Made by a program: the position numbers and the translations under genes. The notes under the pieces are model-generated. The model did not search any database, had not been told where the DNA came from, and saw nothing but the letters and a program-made list of their open reading frames with translations. A stretch of DNA of 34,355 nt from DASSJM01 sp036280655 (GTDB lineage: Bacteria; Actinomycetota; UBA4738; HRBIN12), in assembly GCA_036280655.1 (NCBI GenBank), contig DASUQI010000061.1:1-34355 (forward strand), in the 5' to 3' direction. Below, piece by piece: positions 14,917-22,664 of this stretch (the first letter of the stretch is position 1; every line of letters begins with the position of its first letter).

Positions 14917-15222
14917 TTACCGCTCCCTGACCACCTCGAAGTGCTTGAGTTTCGGCGTGAACTCGAGCAGGAAGCGCTCGTCGTCCGGGAAGTACCTGGC
15001 CACGTCGACGTCCTCGCCGGCGAACGCCTTCACGTCGTCCAGCGAGTCCCACAACGACACCACGCCGAACTCGGCCTCGTCGCCGTCGAGCCGTCGGAGC
15101 ACCATCACCCCTCGGTTCCCGGCCGTGTCGTTGAGCGCGGCGACGCCGCTCTCCTCCAGGTACTCGAGGTACGCGTCGTAGTCCTCGGCCTTCGTTCGGC
15201 CGAACCAGATCCGCGCGATCAC
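14917..15222 (-). CDS. ABM-fold (antibiotic biosynthesis monooxygenase-like) protein
   Basis: 101 residues with the ferredoxin-like alpha+beta barrel pattern of ABM/heme-degrading-type proteins: IARIWFGRTKAEDYDAYLEYL at the start, VMVLRRLDGDEAEFGVVSLWD in the middle and ARYFPDDERFLLEFTPKLKH near the end. Such proteins are small dimeric oxygenases or stress-related proteins, and many have no known substrate. The GTG at 15222 is chosen because AAGGAGG (15236-15230) lies seven bases upstream, the best ribosome binding site in the window; upstream codons are therefore not coding. It is divergent from the methyltransferase with only 39 bases between starts. No antibiotic pathway is present, so the name is structural only. 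Confidence 0.85.
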   Translation of the reverse strand: MIARIWFGRTKAEDYDAYLEYLEESGVAALNDTAGNRGVMVLRRLDGDEAEFGVVSLWDSLDDVKAFAGEDVDVARYFPDDERFLLEFTPKLKHFEVVRER

Positions 15223-15247
15223 GCGACCACCTCCTTGGCGGTTCCAG

Positions 15248-15253
15248 TATCGT
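15248..15253 (+). promoter_or_regulatory. Leaderless -10 box of the methyltransferase gene
   Basis: TATCGT is followed after eight bases by the GTG at 15262. It sits next to the ribosome binding site of the divergent ABM-fold gene on the other strand, so the two start regions share the same 39 bases. Confidence 0.45.
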
Positions 15254-15261
15254 CCCGCGTC

Positions 15262-16017
15262 GTGACCGAGGACTACGTGCTCCGCAATCGCGTGGCATGG
15301 GAGAGCTTCGCCGAAGAGTTCGCCGTCTACGGCCACGAGGACTGGTCATCGAACGATCCGACCTGGGGCATCTGGGGCATCCCGGAGGCCGAGGTCCACA
15401 TGCTCGACGCGGTCGAGGACCTCGACGTGATCGAGCTCGGTTGCGGGACCGCATACGTCTCGGCGTGGCTCGCCCGCCGCGGCGCTCGGCCGGTCGGCAT
15501 CGACAACTCGCCGAGGCAGCTCGAGTCTGCCCGGCGCTTCCAGGACGAGTTCGACCTGCGGTTCCCCCTCGTCCAGGGAGATGCCGAGCGCACCCCCTTC
15601 CCCGACGCGTCGTTCGACCTGGCGATCTCGGAGTACGGCGCCGCGATCTGGTGCGATCCCTACGCCTGGATCCCGGAGGCGTCGCGCCTGCTGCGGCCAG
15701 GCGGTCGGCTCGTGTTCCTGGGCCACTCACCGCTCGCGATGATCTGTTCACCCTTCGACGACGAGGTCATCCCGATCGAGGATCGGCTGATCCGCGATCA
15801 GTTCGGGATCCATCGATTCGACTGGTCGGAAGCGACGGAGTTCCAGATCTCCCACGGCGAGACGATCGGACTGCTCCGCTCGTGCGGATTCGAGATCGAG
15901 GATCTGCAGGAGCTCCAGCCTCCGGAGGGCTCTCGAACCGATGCCGACTGGGTCAGCCTGGAGTGGGCACGACGGTGGCCGGCCGAGGAGGTCTGGAAGG
16001 CCCGGAAGCGGACCTGA
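15262..16017 (+). CDS. Class I SAM-dependent methyltransferase (Methyltransf_11/25 type)
   Basis: 251 residues. Rossmann-fold motif I VIELGCGTAYVSAWLARRG (56-74), acidic end of strand 2 at GIDNS (Asp81), GDAERTPFPDASFDL with Asp108 (motif for adenine contact), SEYGAAIWCDP and LLRPGGRLVFLGHSP (motif for strand 5). It transfers a methyl group from S-adenosylmethionine to a small molecule or lipid; the substrate cannot be read from sequence. The GTG at 15262 follows a -10 box by eight bases. An earlier open stretch in frame belongs to the antisense of the ABM-fold gene and is not coding. Confidence 0.9.
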   Translation: MTEDYVLRNRVAWESFAEEFAVYGHEDWSSNDPTWGIWGIPEAEVHMLDAVEDLDVIELGCGTAYVSAWLARRGARPVGIDNSPRQLESARRFQDEFDLRFPLVQGDAERTPFPDASFDLAISEYGAAIWCDPYAWIPEASRLLRPGGRLVFLGHSPLAMICSPFDDEVIPIEDRLIRDQFGIHRFDWSEATEFQISHGETIGLLRSCGFEIEDLQELQPPEGSRTDADWVSLEWARRWPAEEVWKARKRT

Positions 16018-16085
16018 GTCCGCCAGGGACCAGGTCCCATCCATCCGCCAGCCTCGGCGAACTTGCGGACCCGCAGCCATCCCTC

Positions 16086-16091
16086 TAGGGT
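16086..16091 (+). promoter_or_regulatory. -10 box of the RTX-repeat gene
   Basis: TAGGGT lies 33 bases before the next gene end and predicts transcription from about 16098. The leader of about 27 bases carries a seven-G tract followed by AGAGA just before the ATG at 16125, a strong ribosome binding site. This gene is therefore of the leadered type. Confidence 0.45.
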
Positions 16092-16124
16092 CAGCCGGTT
16101 CGGGTCGAGGGGGGGAGAGACACC

Positions 16125-17459
16125 ATGTCGCGGATCTCGCGTGTACTCACGCTCGTGCCGGTAGCACTCCTGTTCGGAACCATCCTGATCGCGCCCGCGT
16201 CCGCATCCGCCGCACCACCGCGGTGCTTCGGGGTGCGGGCGACGATCGTCGGGACGGGCAGGGCGGACGTCCTCGTCGGCACGGACCGGCGGGACGTCAT
16301 CGTGGGCAAGGGCGGTGCGGACACGATCAAGGGCAAGGGTCGCGCCGATCTGGTCTGCGCCGGCGGTGGTGGCGACGAGGTCAAGGGGGGCGACGGGATC
16401 GACCTGCTCTTCGGGAACGGCGGCGGTGACCGCCTCATCGGGGGACCCGGCTCCTTCAACCAGATCGTTCCCGGACCCGGAGACGACTTCGTGAACGGCG
16501 GACCTGCGTCCGGCGACGAGCTCATCTACCTGCCTGCAGCGAACGGGCTCGTGGCCGACCTCGGGGCGGGGATCGTCACGGGAGAAGGCACCGACGAGGT
16601 CGTGAACGTGGAGTGGCTGATCGGCAGCTCCCACGACGACGTGCTGAGGGGTGCGGATGACCAGCACGAAGTGATCTTCGGGGCCGACGGGAACGACGTG
16701 ATCGAGGGGCTCGGCGGCGATGAGTTCTTGGCCGGCGGAGCCGGCGACGATCAGGTCGACGGCGGCGACGGTTTCGACATCCTCGCCGACATGGTGCTCG
16801 CGGACATCTACGGACTCACACCGGTCACGGGTCCGCTGACGGTCAACCTCGCCACCGGCACGCTCGCGGGCAACGGCTCGGACACGCTCGCGGGCATCGA
16901 TGGTTCCCACGGCAGTCCGGGGAACGACGTGATGACCGGCAACGACGGGGACAATGACTTCATCGTCCTCATCGATGGTGCCGACACGGTGGACGCGGCC
17001 GGTGGGAGCGACCTCGTCGACGGCGGCGACGGCGCGGACGACCTCGACGGCGGCAGCGGGACCGACCTCCTCGGCAACCTCGATTCGACCGCCGGGATCA
17101 CGATCGACCTCGGAGCGGGGACCACGTCCCAGGGCGATTCCCATGACAACTTCGAGGACATCCTGGGGACCTTCTTCGACGACGTCCTCACGGGAGATAG
17201 CGGTGCCAACGTCATCGAGGGCTCCGACGGCGCCGACGAACTCTTCGGCGGGGTGGGGGACGACGTGCTGTTCGGAGGCTGGTCGGACGGCTTCGACGAC
17301 GGTTCGCCCGACTCCGCTGACGGCGGGGACGGCACCGACGAGTGCGACGCCGAGACCGAGGCGAACTGCGAGGCAGATCCGACCGTGTCCGCTGCTTCGT
17401 ACGCGTCGTGGAACGTCGGCGCTCGGGGAGGGTGGCTCGGCCGGCTACGGCTCGTCTAG
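16125..17459 (+). CDS. Secreted RTX (hemolysin-type calcium-binding repeat) protein
   Basis: 444 residues. Sec signal peptide about 1-30 (MSRISRVLTLVPVALLFGTI, then APASASA). The remainder is made of glycine/aspartate nonapeptide repeats of the GGxGxDxxx type, for example GGGGDEVKGGDGIDLLFGN, GADGNDVIEGLGGDEFLAGG, GGDGADDLDGGSGTDLLGN and GGVGDDVLFGGW, interrupted by beta-roll cap segments with the pattern TVNLATG and TIDLGAGT. In type I-secreted toxins these repeats bind Ca2+ and fold outside the cell; no enzymatic domain is present. The Sec signal and the absence of HlyB/HlyD/TolC-like genes point to Sec export in a monoderm. It may be a Ca2+-binding surface or matrix protein. No conserved C-terminal anchor is recognised. 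Confidence 0.9.
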   Translation: MSRISRVLTLVPVALLFGTILIAPASASAAPPRCFGVRATIVGTGRADVLVGTDRRDVIVGKGGADTIKGKGRADLVCAGGGGDEVKGGDGIDLLFGNGGGDRLIGGPGSFNQIVPGPGDDFVNGGPASGDELIYLPAANGLVADLGAGIVTGEGTDEVVNVEWLIGSSHDDVLRGADDQHEVIFGADGNDVIEGLGGDEFLAGGAGDDQVDGGDGFDILADMVLADIYGLTPVTGPLTVNLATGTLAGNGSDTLAGIDGSHGSPGNDVMTGNDGDNDFIVLIDGADTVDAAGGSDLVDGGDGADDLDGGSGTDLLGNLDSTAGITIDLGAGTTSQGDSHDNFEDILGTFFDDVLTGDSGANVIEGSDGADELFGGVGDDVLFGGWSDGFDDGSPDSADGGDGTDECDAETEANCEADPTVSAASYASWNVGARGGWLGRLRLV

Positions 17460-17467
17460 GTATCTCG

Positions 17468-17890
17468 TCAGCCTTCCGGCAACGAGATGCTCCCGTCCTC
17501 GGCGAGCGGGAAGCCCTCGTTGTGCGCGACCTCCCACGGATGGCCGTCGGGGTCGAGGAAGACTCCGGCGTAGCCGCCGTAGAACGTCGGACCTGGCTCC
17601 CGTGAGATCGTCGCCCCGGCCGCCCGCGCCTCCTCGAGCACCTGGTCGACCTCCGAGGGCGATCGGACGTTGTGGGCGAGGGCGACCCCGCCCCACCCGC
17701 CGCCGTCGGTGACGGCGCTGTCCTCCGCAAGCTTCTGCCGTGACCACAGCGACACGATCAGGCCGCCGACCTGGAAGAACGCGGTGTCCTCGACGTACAT
17801 GCCGACCGTCCACCCGAGCCGCTCGTAGAACGCCTTGGCCGCGGCCACATCGGCCACGCCGAGCGTGATCAGGCTGATCCGCTGCTCCAC
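17468..17890 (-). CDS. VOC-family (glyoxalase/bleomycin-resistance/dioxygenase) protein
   Basis: 140 residues, the typical single-chain VOC length with two beta-alpha-beta-beta-beta modules. Landmarks are SLITLGVADVAAAKAFYERLGW (6-27), DTAFFQVGGLIVSLW, and the ending GYAGVFLDPDGHPWEVAHN, close to the frequent FxDPDGHxWEV pattern of this family. Function inside the superfamily is open: glyoxalase-like, dioxygenase-like or drug-binding. The GTG at 17890 has a TACGAT box six bases upstream, so the message looks leaderless. It is convergent with the RTX gene with eight bases between the stops and divergent from a glycosyltransferase. Confidence 0.9.
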   Translation of the reverse strand: MEQRISLITLGVADVAAAKAFYERLGWTVGMYVEDTAFFQVGGLIVSLWSRQKLAEDSAVTDGGGWGGVALAHNVRSPSEVDQVLEEARAAGATISREPGPTFYGGYAGVFLDPDGHPWEVAHNEGFPLAEDGSISLPEG

Positions 17891-17896
17891 CGGGTC

Positions 17897-17902
17897 ATCG
17901 TA
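17897..17902 (-). promoter_or_regulatory. Leaderless -10 box of the VOC gene
   Basis: Minus-strand TACGAT (17902-17897) is followed after six bases by the GTG at 17890. Confidence 0.5.
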
Positions 17903-17950
17903 GCGACGGCATCGGACGATGCGATGCGGGCCGCTCCCCCGGACGACGGC

Positions 17951-17956
17951 TAGCCT
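17951..17956 (+). promoter_or_regulatory. Leaderless -10 box of a glycosyltransferase gene
   Basis: TAGCCT is followed after five bases by GTG (17962) and after eight bases by ATG (17965). Both are in frame, so either could be the 5' end of a leaderless message. Confidence 0.5.
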
Positions 17957-17964
17957 TCGCGGTG

Positions 17965-19116
17965 ATGCGCGTGCTCATCGACGCGAGGCCGGCGGTCGAC
18001 ACCCTGCGAACCGGCGTCGGCGTGTACACGCACGCGATGATCGAGCACCTCCCGCTCGCCGATCCCGAGTCGCGCTTCGTCGCCTGGTACCTCGACCTCC
18101 GCCGCATCGGCAAGCCGGCCGAACGATTCGCCGGCATCGCGCCGAACCTCACCGAGCACGCGACCCGCCTGCCGATCAAGGGGTTCCAGCGCTTGAACGC
18201 CAGGATCGGGTCCCCGAAGGTCGAGCGGTTCGCTGGCGACGCCGACGTCGTCCTGGCGACGACGTACGTCCCGCCCCCGACCTCGATCGAGCGTGTCGTC
18301 ATGGTCGTGCACGACCTCGCGTTCGACCTGATGCCCGAGACCGCGCCGCACGTGACCGACCGGTGGCGGCGGTCGTTCGACGAGTGGCTCGCCCGGGCGG
18401 CCGCCGTCATCGTTCCGACCGAGGCGACACGCGCCGACCTGCTCCGGCTGCATCGGGTCGACGACGCACTCGTGCACGCGATCCATCACGGCGCGGACGC
18501 CGACAAGTTCTCGTCCGTCTCGTCGGGCGAGGTGGACGAGATCAAACAACGGTTCGGCATCGACGGGCGCTACGTCCTGTCCCTCACCGGCCAGGAGAAG
18601 CGGAAGAACCTCCGGGGGCTGGTGCAGGCGTTCGAGCGGATGTCCGACCAGGACCACTGGCTCGTGATCGCCGGCGGGCGCGTCCGGTGGGCTCCCGATC
18701 ACTCGGACGACGTGGATCGCGAGATCGCGAGGCTTCCTGCGCCGGCCCGCGCACGGATCGTCCGGACCGGGTACGTCTCCGACGCCGATCGCCGTGCCCT
18801 CCTGTCCGGCGCGGAGGCGCTCGCGTACCCCTCGCGCTACGAGGGGTTCGGCTTCCCGGTGCTCGAGGGCTTCGCCGCGCGCGTCCCGGTCCTCACCTCG
18901 AACGTATCGGCGATGCCCGAGGTGGCGGGCGATGCCGCGGTGCTCGTCGACCCCGACGACGTCGACGCGATCGCGGGCGGCCTGGACCGGATCCTGGAGG
19001 ACGAGGGCCTCCGCGAGGAGCTGAAGACGGCGGGCACCGCCCGGCTCGCGTCGTTCACCTGGGAGCGTTCGGCGCGGGCGACCGCGGCCGTGCTCCGCGG
19101 CGCCGTCAAGCAGTAG
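17965..19116 (+). CDS. Glycosyltransferase family 4
   Basis: 383 residues from ATG 17965 (one more if GTG 17962 is used). GT-B retaining enzyme: RVLIDARPAVDTLRTGVGVY (GVGVY is the donor-side loop), MVVHDLAFDLMPE, a kinase-like KRKNLRGLVQAFERM link, RIVRTGYVSDADRRALLSGA and the donor motif YPSRYEGFGFPVLEGFA with the two glutamates of EX7E. It resembles the mannosyl- or rhamnosyltransferases of exopolysaccharide clusters. The gene has its own leaderless box. Its last 11 bases overlap the end of the convergent glycosyltransferase, so the two 3' ends share sequence. Confidence 0.9.
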   Translation: MRVLIDARPAVDTLRTGVGVYTHAMIEHLPLADPESRFVAWYLDLRRIGKPAERFAGIAPNLTEHATRLPIKGFQRLNARIGSPKVERFAGDADVVLATTYVPPPTSIERVVMVVHDLAFDLMPETAPHVTDRWRRSFDEWLARAAAVIVPTEATRADLLRLHRVDDALVHAIHHGADADKFSSVSSGEVDEIKQRFGIDGRYVLSLTGQEKRKNLRGLVQAFERMSDQDHWLVIAGGRVRWAPDHSDDVDREIARLPAPARARIVRTGYVSDADRRALLSGAEALAYPSRYEGFGFPVLEGFAARVPVLTSNVSAMPEVAGDAAVLVDPDDVDAIAGGLDRILEDEGLREELKTAGTARLASFTWERSARATAAVLRGAVKQ

Positions 19117-20233
19117 GGAGCGAGCGCCCGGTGGCGAGCCGGTACGCGTCCGAGAGCCGGCGCGACGTCTCGGCGGGCGTGTACCGGGCGGCGCGTTCGC
19201 GACCCGCCGAAACGAGACGCTCGCGGAGCGCGTTCTCATCGAGCAGACGGCTCATCGCGTCGGCCCACCCGTCGGTGTCGCCGGGACCCACCAGGACGCC
19301 GGCCTCGCCGACGACCTCACGGATCACGGGAAGGTCCGACGCGATCACGGGACACCCGGCAGCCATCGCCTCCGCCAGCGGCAGGCCGAAGCCCTCGTAC
19401 TCCGACGGGTACACCACGGCGACCGCCCGCGCGATCAGCGCGTCGAGCCGCTCGCGCGGCACCCGCCCGGGACGGAGCACCGCGTCCCCCATGCCGAGGC
19501 GTTCGATCTCGGCGGCGACGTCGCGGTCGCTCCGCCCCGCGGCTCCCGTGAGCACGAGCTTCAGCCCCGGCCTCGAGCCGGCGATCCGGGCGAACGCGCG
19601 GATCAGGGTCGCGTGATTCTTGTGCGGGTCGGTCGTGGACGGATACAGGAAGAACGGCTCGGCGATCCCCGGGTCCACCGGACCGTCCGCCGGCGCGAAC
19701 AGCGGGGCGCTCACCACGCGGACCCGTTCGGGGTCGGCCTCGAGGTCCTCGACCACCGAGGACCGGACCGTCTCGGTCGGCGTGATGACGACCGCCGACG
19801 CGCGGAGGGAGGGACGGAGCCGGGCGCGCAGGTAGGCGGCGTGCGGCGTCCCGAGGATGTCCGGCCGATGGAGCGCCCGGAGGTCGTGGATCGTGAGCAC
19901 GCTCGTCTGACCGCGGAGCCACGGGACGACGTCGGCCATGTGATGGACGAGGTCGAGCCGGCGCCGGCTCGCCTCGCGCGGGAGCCACGTCGACTCGGCG
20001 GCGATCCTCGCGGGGCGGGACCCGCCGTCGATCGGGGCGGTCGCGACGGGCACGGAGGCGAGCTCCTCGGGCTTCGCGAGCGCGAGCCTTCGGTTCGCGA
20101 AGACCGTGAGCTCGAGCTCGGCCGCCGGCTCGTCGAGCAACGCCCGCAGGAGGCGCATCGAATACACCTCGGCGCCCGCCCCCTCGCCGGGGAGCAGCCA
20201 CATCAGGTTGATGCCCACGCGGAGCGAGCTCAC
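19106..20233 (-). CDS. Glycosyltransferase family 4
   Basis: 375 residues. N-terminal LRVGINLMWLLPGEGAGAEVYSMRLLRALL gives the GAGAE donor-side loop; TIHDLRAL follows; the C-terminal half has YPSTTDPHKNHATLIRAFARI, GLKLVLTGAAG, RPGRVPRERLDALIARAV and YPSEYEGFGLPLAEAMAAGCP with both EX7E glutamates. The GTG at 20233 overlaps the TGA of the preceding glycosyltransferase by four bases (GTGA), so they are coupled. The similar size and motifs to the neighbours at 17965 and 20230 suggest duplicated genes that add successive sugars. Confidence 0.9.
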   Translation of the reverse strand: MSSLRVGINLMWLLPGEGAGAEVYSMRLLRALLDEPAAELELTVFANRRLALAKPEELASVPVATAPIDGGSRPARIAAESTWLPREASRRRLDLVHHMADVVPWLRGQTSVLTIHDLRALHRPDILGTPHAAYLRARLRPSLRASAVVITPTETVRSSVVEDLEADPERVRVVSAPLFAPADGPVDPGIAEPFFLYPSTTDPHKNHATLIRAFARIAGSRPGLKLVLTGAAGRSDRDVAAEIERLGMGDAVLRPGRVPRERLDALIARAVAVVYPSEYEGFGLPLAEAMAAGCPVIASDLPVIREVVGEAGVLVGPGDTDGWADAMSRLLDENALRERLVSAGRERAARYTPAETSRRLSDAYRLATGRSLPTA

Positions 20234-21333
20234 GTCTCGGGCCCCACCGCCTCCGCGTACACCGCCGCGGCGAGGTCCGCGGATCGCTCCCACGTGAACG
20301 CCGCGGCTCGCTCCCGTCCGGCGGCGCCGAGCTTCTCCGCGAGCGCGTCGTCGTCGAGCAGCCGCTCGATGCCGTCCGCGATCGATCCGACGTCGCGCGG
20401 GTCGACGAGGACCGCGGCGGCGTCCGCGACCTCCTCGGTCGCTCCCCCGGCCGAGGTGACGACGGGCGTTCCCTGCGCCATCGCCTCGAGCACCGGGAAC
20501 CCGAACCCCTCGCCGAGGCTCGGGTACACGGTCAGGGCGGCGCCCTCGTACAGCGCATCGAGCTCGTCGGGCGGGACCCAGCCGAGCGCGTGGGCCCGAC
20601 CGTCGAGCCGGCCGAGCGCCCCGCGGAGATCCTCGTTCCACCCGACGGGGCCGGCGAGGACGAGGTCGACGTCCGGTCGGTCGATCGACCCGAACGCCTC
20701 GAGCACCCGGCCGAGGTTCTTCCGCGGCTCGATCGTGCCGCAGAACAGGACGTAGGGCCGCTCGATCCCGTGCCTCGCGCGGATCCGGCCCGCGCGCTCC
20801 GGATCGAGCGCGCGGGCGTCGACCCCCCACGGGACGAATCGCAACCGCTCCCGCTCGAACCCGGCCTCGACGCACGCCGAGAGCGTGGTCCGCGACGGAC
20901 ACATCACGAGCCGCGCGTGGCGGCGCGCGAGCGACAGCCCGCGCCGGAACACCATCAGGGCGTGACGCGGGTAGTGCTCCGGGTACCGCAGGAACATCAG
21001 GTCGTGGACCGTCGCGACCAGCGGCGCCCGCGACGGCGGGACGACGTACCCCATGTCGTGCACGACGTCGACCGGACCGGTGGTGCGTTCGACGCGCGGG
21101 AAGCGCGCGAGCTGCCACGTCTCGTACAGGAGCCGACGCGGCAGCGATAGGTGCTTGACCGGTACCGGCGGGACGAACGCCGCGTCGGGCGGGTGGTCGT
21201 GGCGCGCGGCGACGCCGACGAGCGAGAGATCGTCCCGCGCCGAAAGCGCGCGCAGCAGGTCCACCGTGGATCGCGCGATGCCACCGGGAACGACGTGCCA
21301 CGACTGCTCGACCGTGACGGCGACCCGCAGCAC
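20230..21333 (-). CDS. Glycosyltransferase family 4
   Basis: 367 residues. Landmarks are RVAVTVEQSWHVVPGGIARS (PGGIAR loop), ATVHDLMFLRYPEHYP, RPYVLFCGTIEPRKNLGRVL, VDLVLAGPVGWNE and YPSLGEGFGFPVLEAMAQGTPV with the EX7E pair. It is a GT-B retaining enzyme, first gene of a two-gene unit with the next glycosyltransferase. The GTG at 21333 was chosen because a TAGAGT box ends seven bases before it and no conserved sequence precedes it. The open frame extends far upstream only because of high GC; that part is antisense to other genes. Confidence 0.9.
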   Translation of the reverse strand: MLRVAVTVEQSWHVVPGGIARSTVDLLRALSARDDLSLVGVAARHDHPPDAAFVPPVPVKHLSLPRRLLYETWQLARFPRVERTTGPVDVVHDMGYVVPPSRAPLVATVHDLMFLRYPEHYPRHALMVFRRGLSLARRHARLVMCPSRTTLSACVEAGFERERLRFVPWGVDARALDPERAGRIRARHGIERPYVLFCGTIEPRKNLGRVLEAFGSIDRPDVDLVLAGPVGWNEDLRGALGRLDGRAHALGWVPPDELDALYEGAALTVYPSLGEGFGFPVLEAMAQGTPVVTSAGGATEEVADAAAVLVDPRDVGSIADGIERLLDDDALAEKLGAAGRERAAAFTWERSADLAAAVYAEAVGPET

Positions 21334-21339
21334 GCTTGG

Positions 21340-21346
21340 TACTCTA
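21340..21346. promoter_or_regulatory. Overlapping divergent -10 boxes between two glycosyltransferases
   Basis: One seven-base stretch reads TAGAGT on the minus strand (21346-21341), seven bases before the GTG at 21333, and TACTCT on the plus strand (21340-21345), which would give a leader of about 50 bases before the GTG at 21403. A single symmetric element may thus start transcription in both directions and tie the expression of the two glycosyltransferase units. Confidence 0.5.
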
Positions 21347-21402
21347 GCCGCCCGCCGGAGGCCTCTTGCCTGCGGCTCCTCACCCGAACCTCGGGAGGCC
21401 CG

Positions 21403-22641
21403 GTGCGCGTCGCGATCGTCAACCTCTTCTACCCTCCCGATCTCGCGGCCTCGGCGCACTTCGCGCGCTCGCTCGCCGAGCACCGGGCGGGCCTCGGCGA
21501 CGACGTCACGGTGATCTGCGGCAAGGGCTCGTACCTCGGCGGCAGATCGGCCGCCCCGCTCGACGAGGCCGGCCTGGATCCGCGGGTGAAGGTGGTCCGG
21601 CTCTGGACGCCCGCGCTCGGGAAGGCGACGGCCGCCCGCCGCCTCGGTGACTACATGGCGTTCCTCGCCGGAGCGACCGCACGTCTCGCGTTCGGTCCCC
21701 GCCAGGACGTCGTCATCGCGATGACGGCTCCCCCCTACGTGCTGACCGCCGCCGTCGTGCACAAGATCCTGCACCCGGGGGCCCGGGTGATCCTGTGGTC
21801 TCAGGACGTGTACCCCGACGCGGCGGAGGAGTACGGCACCGTTCGCCGCGGCGGGCTCGCATCGAGGATCCTCCGGGCCGTCCAACGCTGGTTGCTCCGG
21901 CGGACGGACCACGTCGTGGCGCTCGACGAGGCGATGCTCGCGCGCACGCTCGCGCACGTCGAACCCGAGGGGCGCCCGGCCGGCAGCGTCATCCCGAACT
22001 CGGAGCCCGTCGCTCTGTTCCCCTCGGACGCGTCGCCGCCGAGGTGGGAGGGGTACGAGGGCCTGGATGGGTTCGTCGCCCTGTACCTCGGGAACCTCGG
22101 GTTCGGCCATCCGACCGGGACGATCGCCGAGGCGGCGACCCGCCTCGACACCGAGGACGTCACGTTCCTGTTCGTGGGGGGCGGCGTCCGGTATCCGGAG
22201 ATGGCGGCAGCGGCGCGGCGGCGGGGCCTGAGCGACGTCGTCCTGCACGGCTACGTCCCGAAGGAGCGGACGCCGAACGTGCTCGCGGGCGCCGACTGCG
22301 CGCTGATCTCCCTGGGCGATGGGTCGCTCGGCATCATGAGCCCGTGCAAGCTCCACGGTGGCCTCGCGCTCGGCATCCCGGTCGCGTACGTGGGACCCGT
22401 GGGCAGCAACGTGGATCGGGCGATCCAGGAGTACGCGTGCGGGTTCTCGGTCCGACAGGGGGACGTCGACGGGCTGGTCGAAGCGATCCGCCAGCTGCGC
22501 GACGATCCCGCGCTCGCCTCGGAGATGTCGCGCAACGCGCGCAAGGCGTTCGAGGAGGCCTACAGCGACGAGCAGACGCTCCCGCAGTTCGACCGGCTGC
22601 TGACGGAGGTCGTGCTCCCCGGCCCCGACCCGGGAGAGTAG
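21403..22641 (+). CDS. Glycosyltransferase, GT4-like (WbuB/WcaI-like)
   Basis: 412 residues. RVAIVNLFYPPDLAASAHFA with the FYPPD opening is typical of the WbuB/colanic-acid-type GT4 enzymes; VIAMTAPPYVLTAA, WSQDVYPD, VIPNSEPVALFP, ALYLGNLGFGHPTG and SLGDGSLGIMSPCKLHGGLALGIP-type donor site (given in pieces: SLGIMSPCK, HGGLALGIP) follow. Such enzymes often add N-acetylfucosamine or a related sugar early in repeat-unit assembly. The GTG at 21403 follows GGGAGG (21393-21398) by four bases, so it is leadered, in contrast to its divergent neighbour. It ends 23 bases from the stop of the convergent LCP gene. Confidence 0.9.
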   Translation: MRVAIVNLFYPPDLAASAHFARSLAEHRAGLGDDVTVICGKGSYLGGRSAAPLDEAGLDPRVKVVRLWTPALGKATAARRLGDYMAFLAGATARLAFGPRQDVVIAMTAPPYVLTAAVVHKILHPGARVILWSQDVYPDAAEEYGTVRRGGLASRILRAVQRWLLRRTDHVVALDEAMLARTLAHVEPEGRPAGSVIPNSEPVALFPSDASPPRWEGYEGLDGFVALYLGNLGFGHPTGTIAEAATRLDTEDVTFLFVGGGVRYPEMAAAARRRGLSDVVLHGYVPKERTPNVLAGADCALISLGDGSLGIMSPCKLHGGLALGIPVAYVGPVGSNVDRAIQEYACGFSVRQGDVDGLVEAIRQLRDDPALASEMSRNARKAFEEAYSDEQTLPQFDRLLTEVVLPGPDPGE

Positions 22642-22664
22642 CCCCGGCCGGGCACCGCGCGGCC

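Noticed and set aside
9286..15222. Antibiotic biosynthesis cluster suggested by DrrAB and an ABM-fold protein
   Set aside because: No polyketide, nonribosomal peptide, terpene or lanthipeptide gene is present, and the neighbours are glycosyltransferases; the family names alone do not support this.
13972..16017. Restriction-modification pair of the HNH nuclease and the methyltransferase
   Set aside because: The methyltransferase has small-molecule Methyltransf_11/25-type motifs and no DPPY/NPPY or PCQ catalytic motif of DNA methylases, and the ABM-fold gene separates the two.
16230..17340. Tandem DNA repeats or CRISPR-like array
   Set aside because: The repeats are protein-level nonapeptides with different codons and no constant spacer; they belong to the RTX gene.
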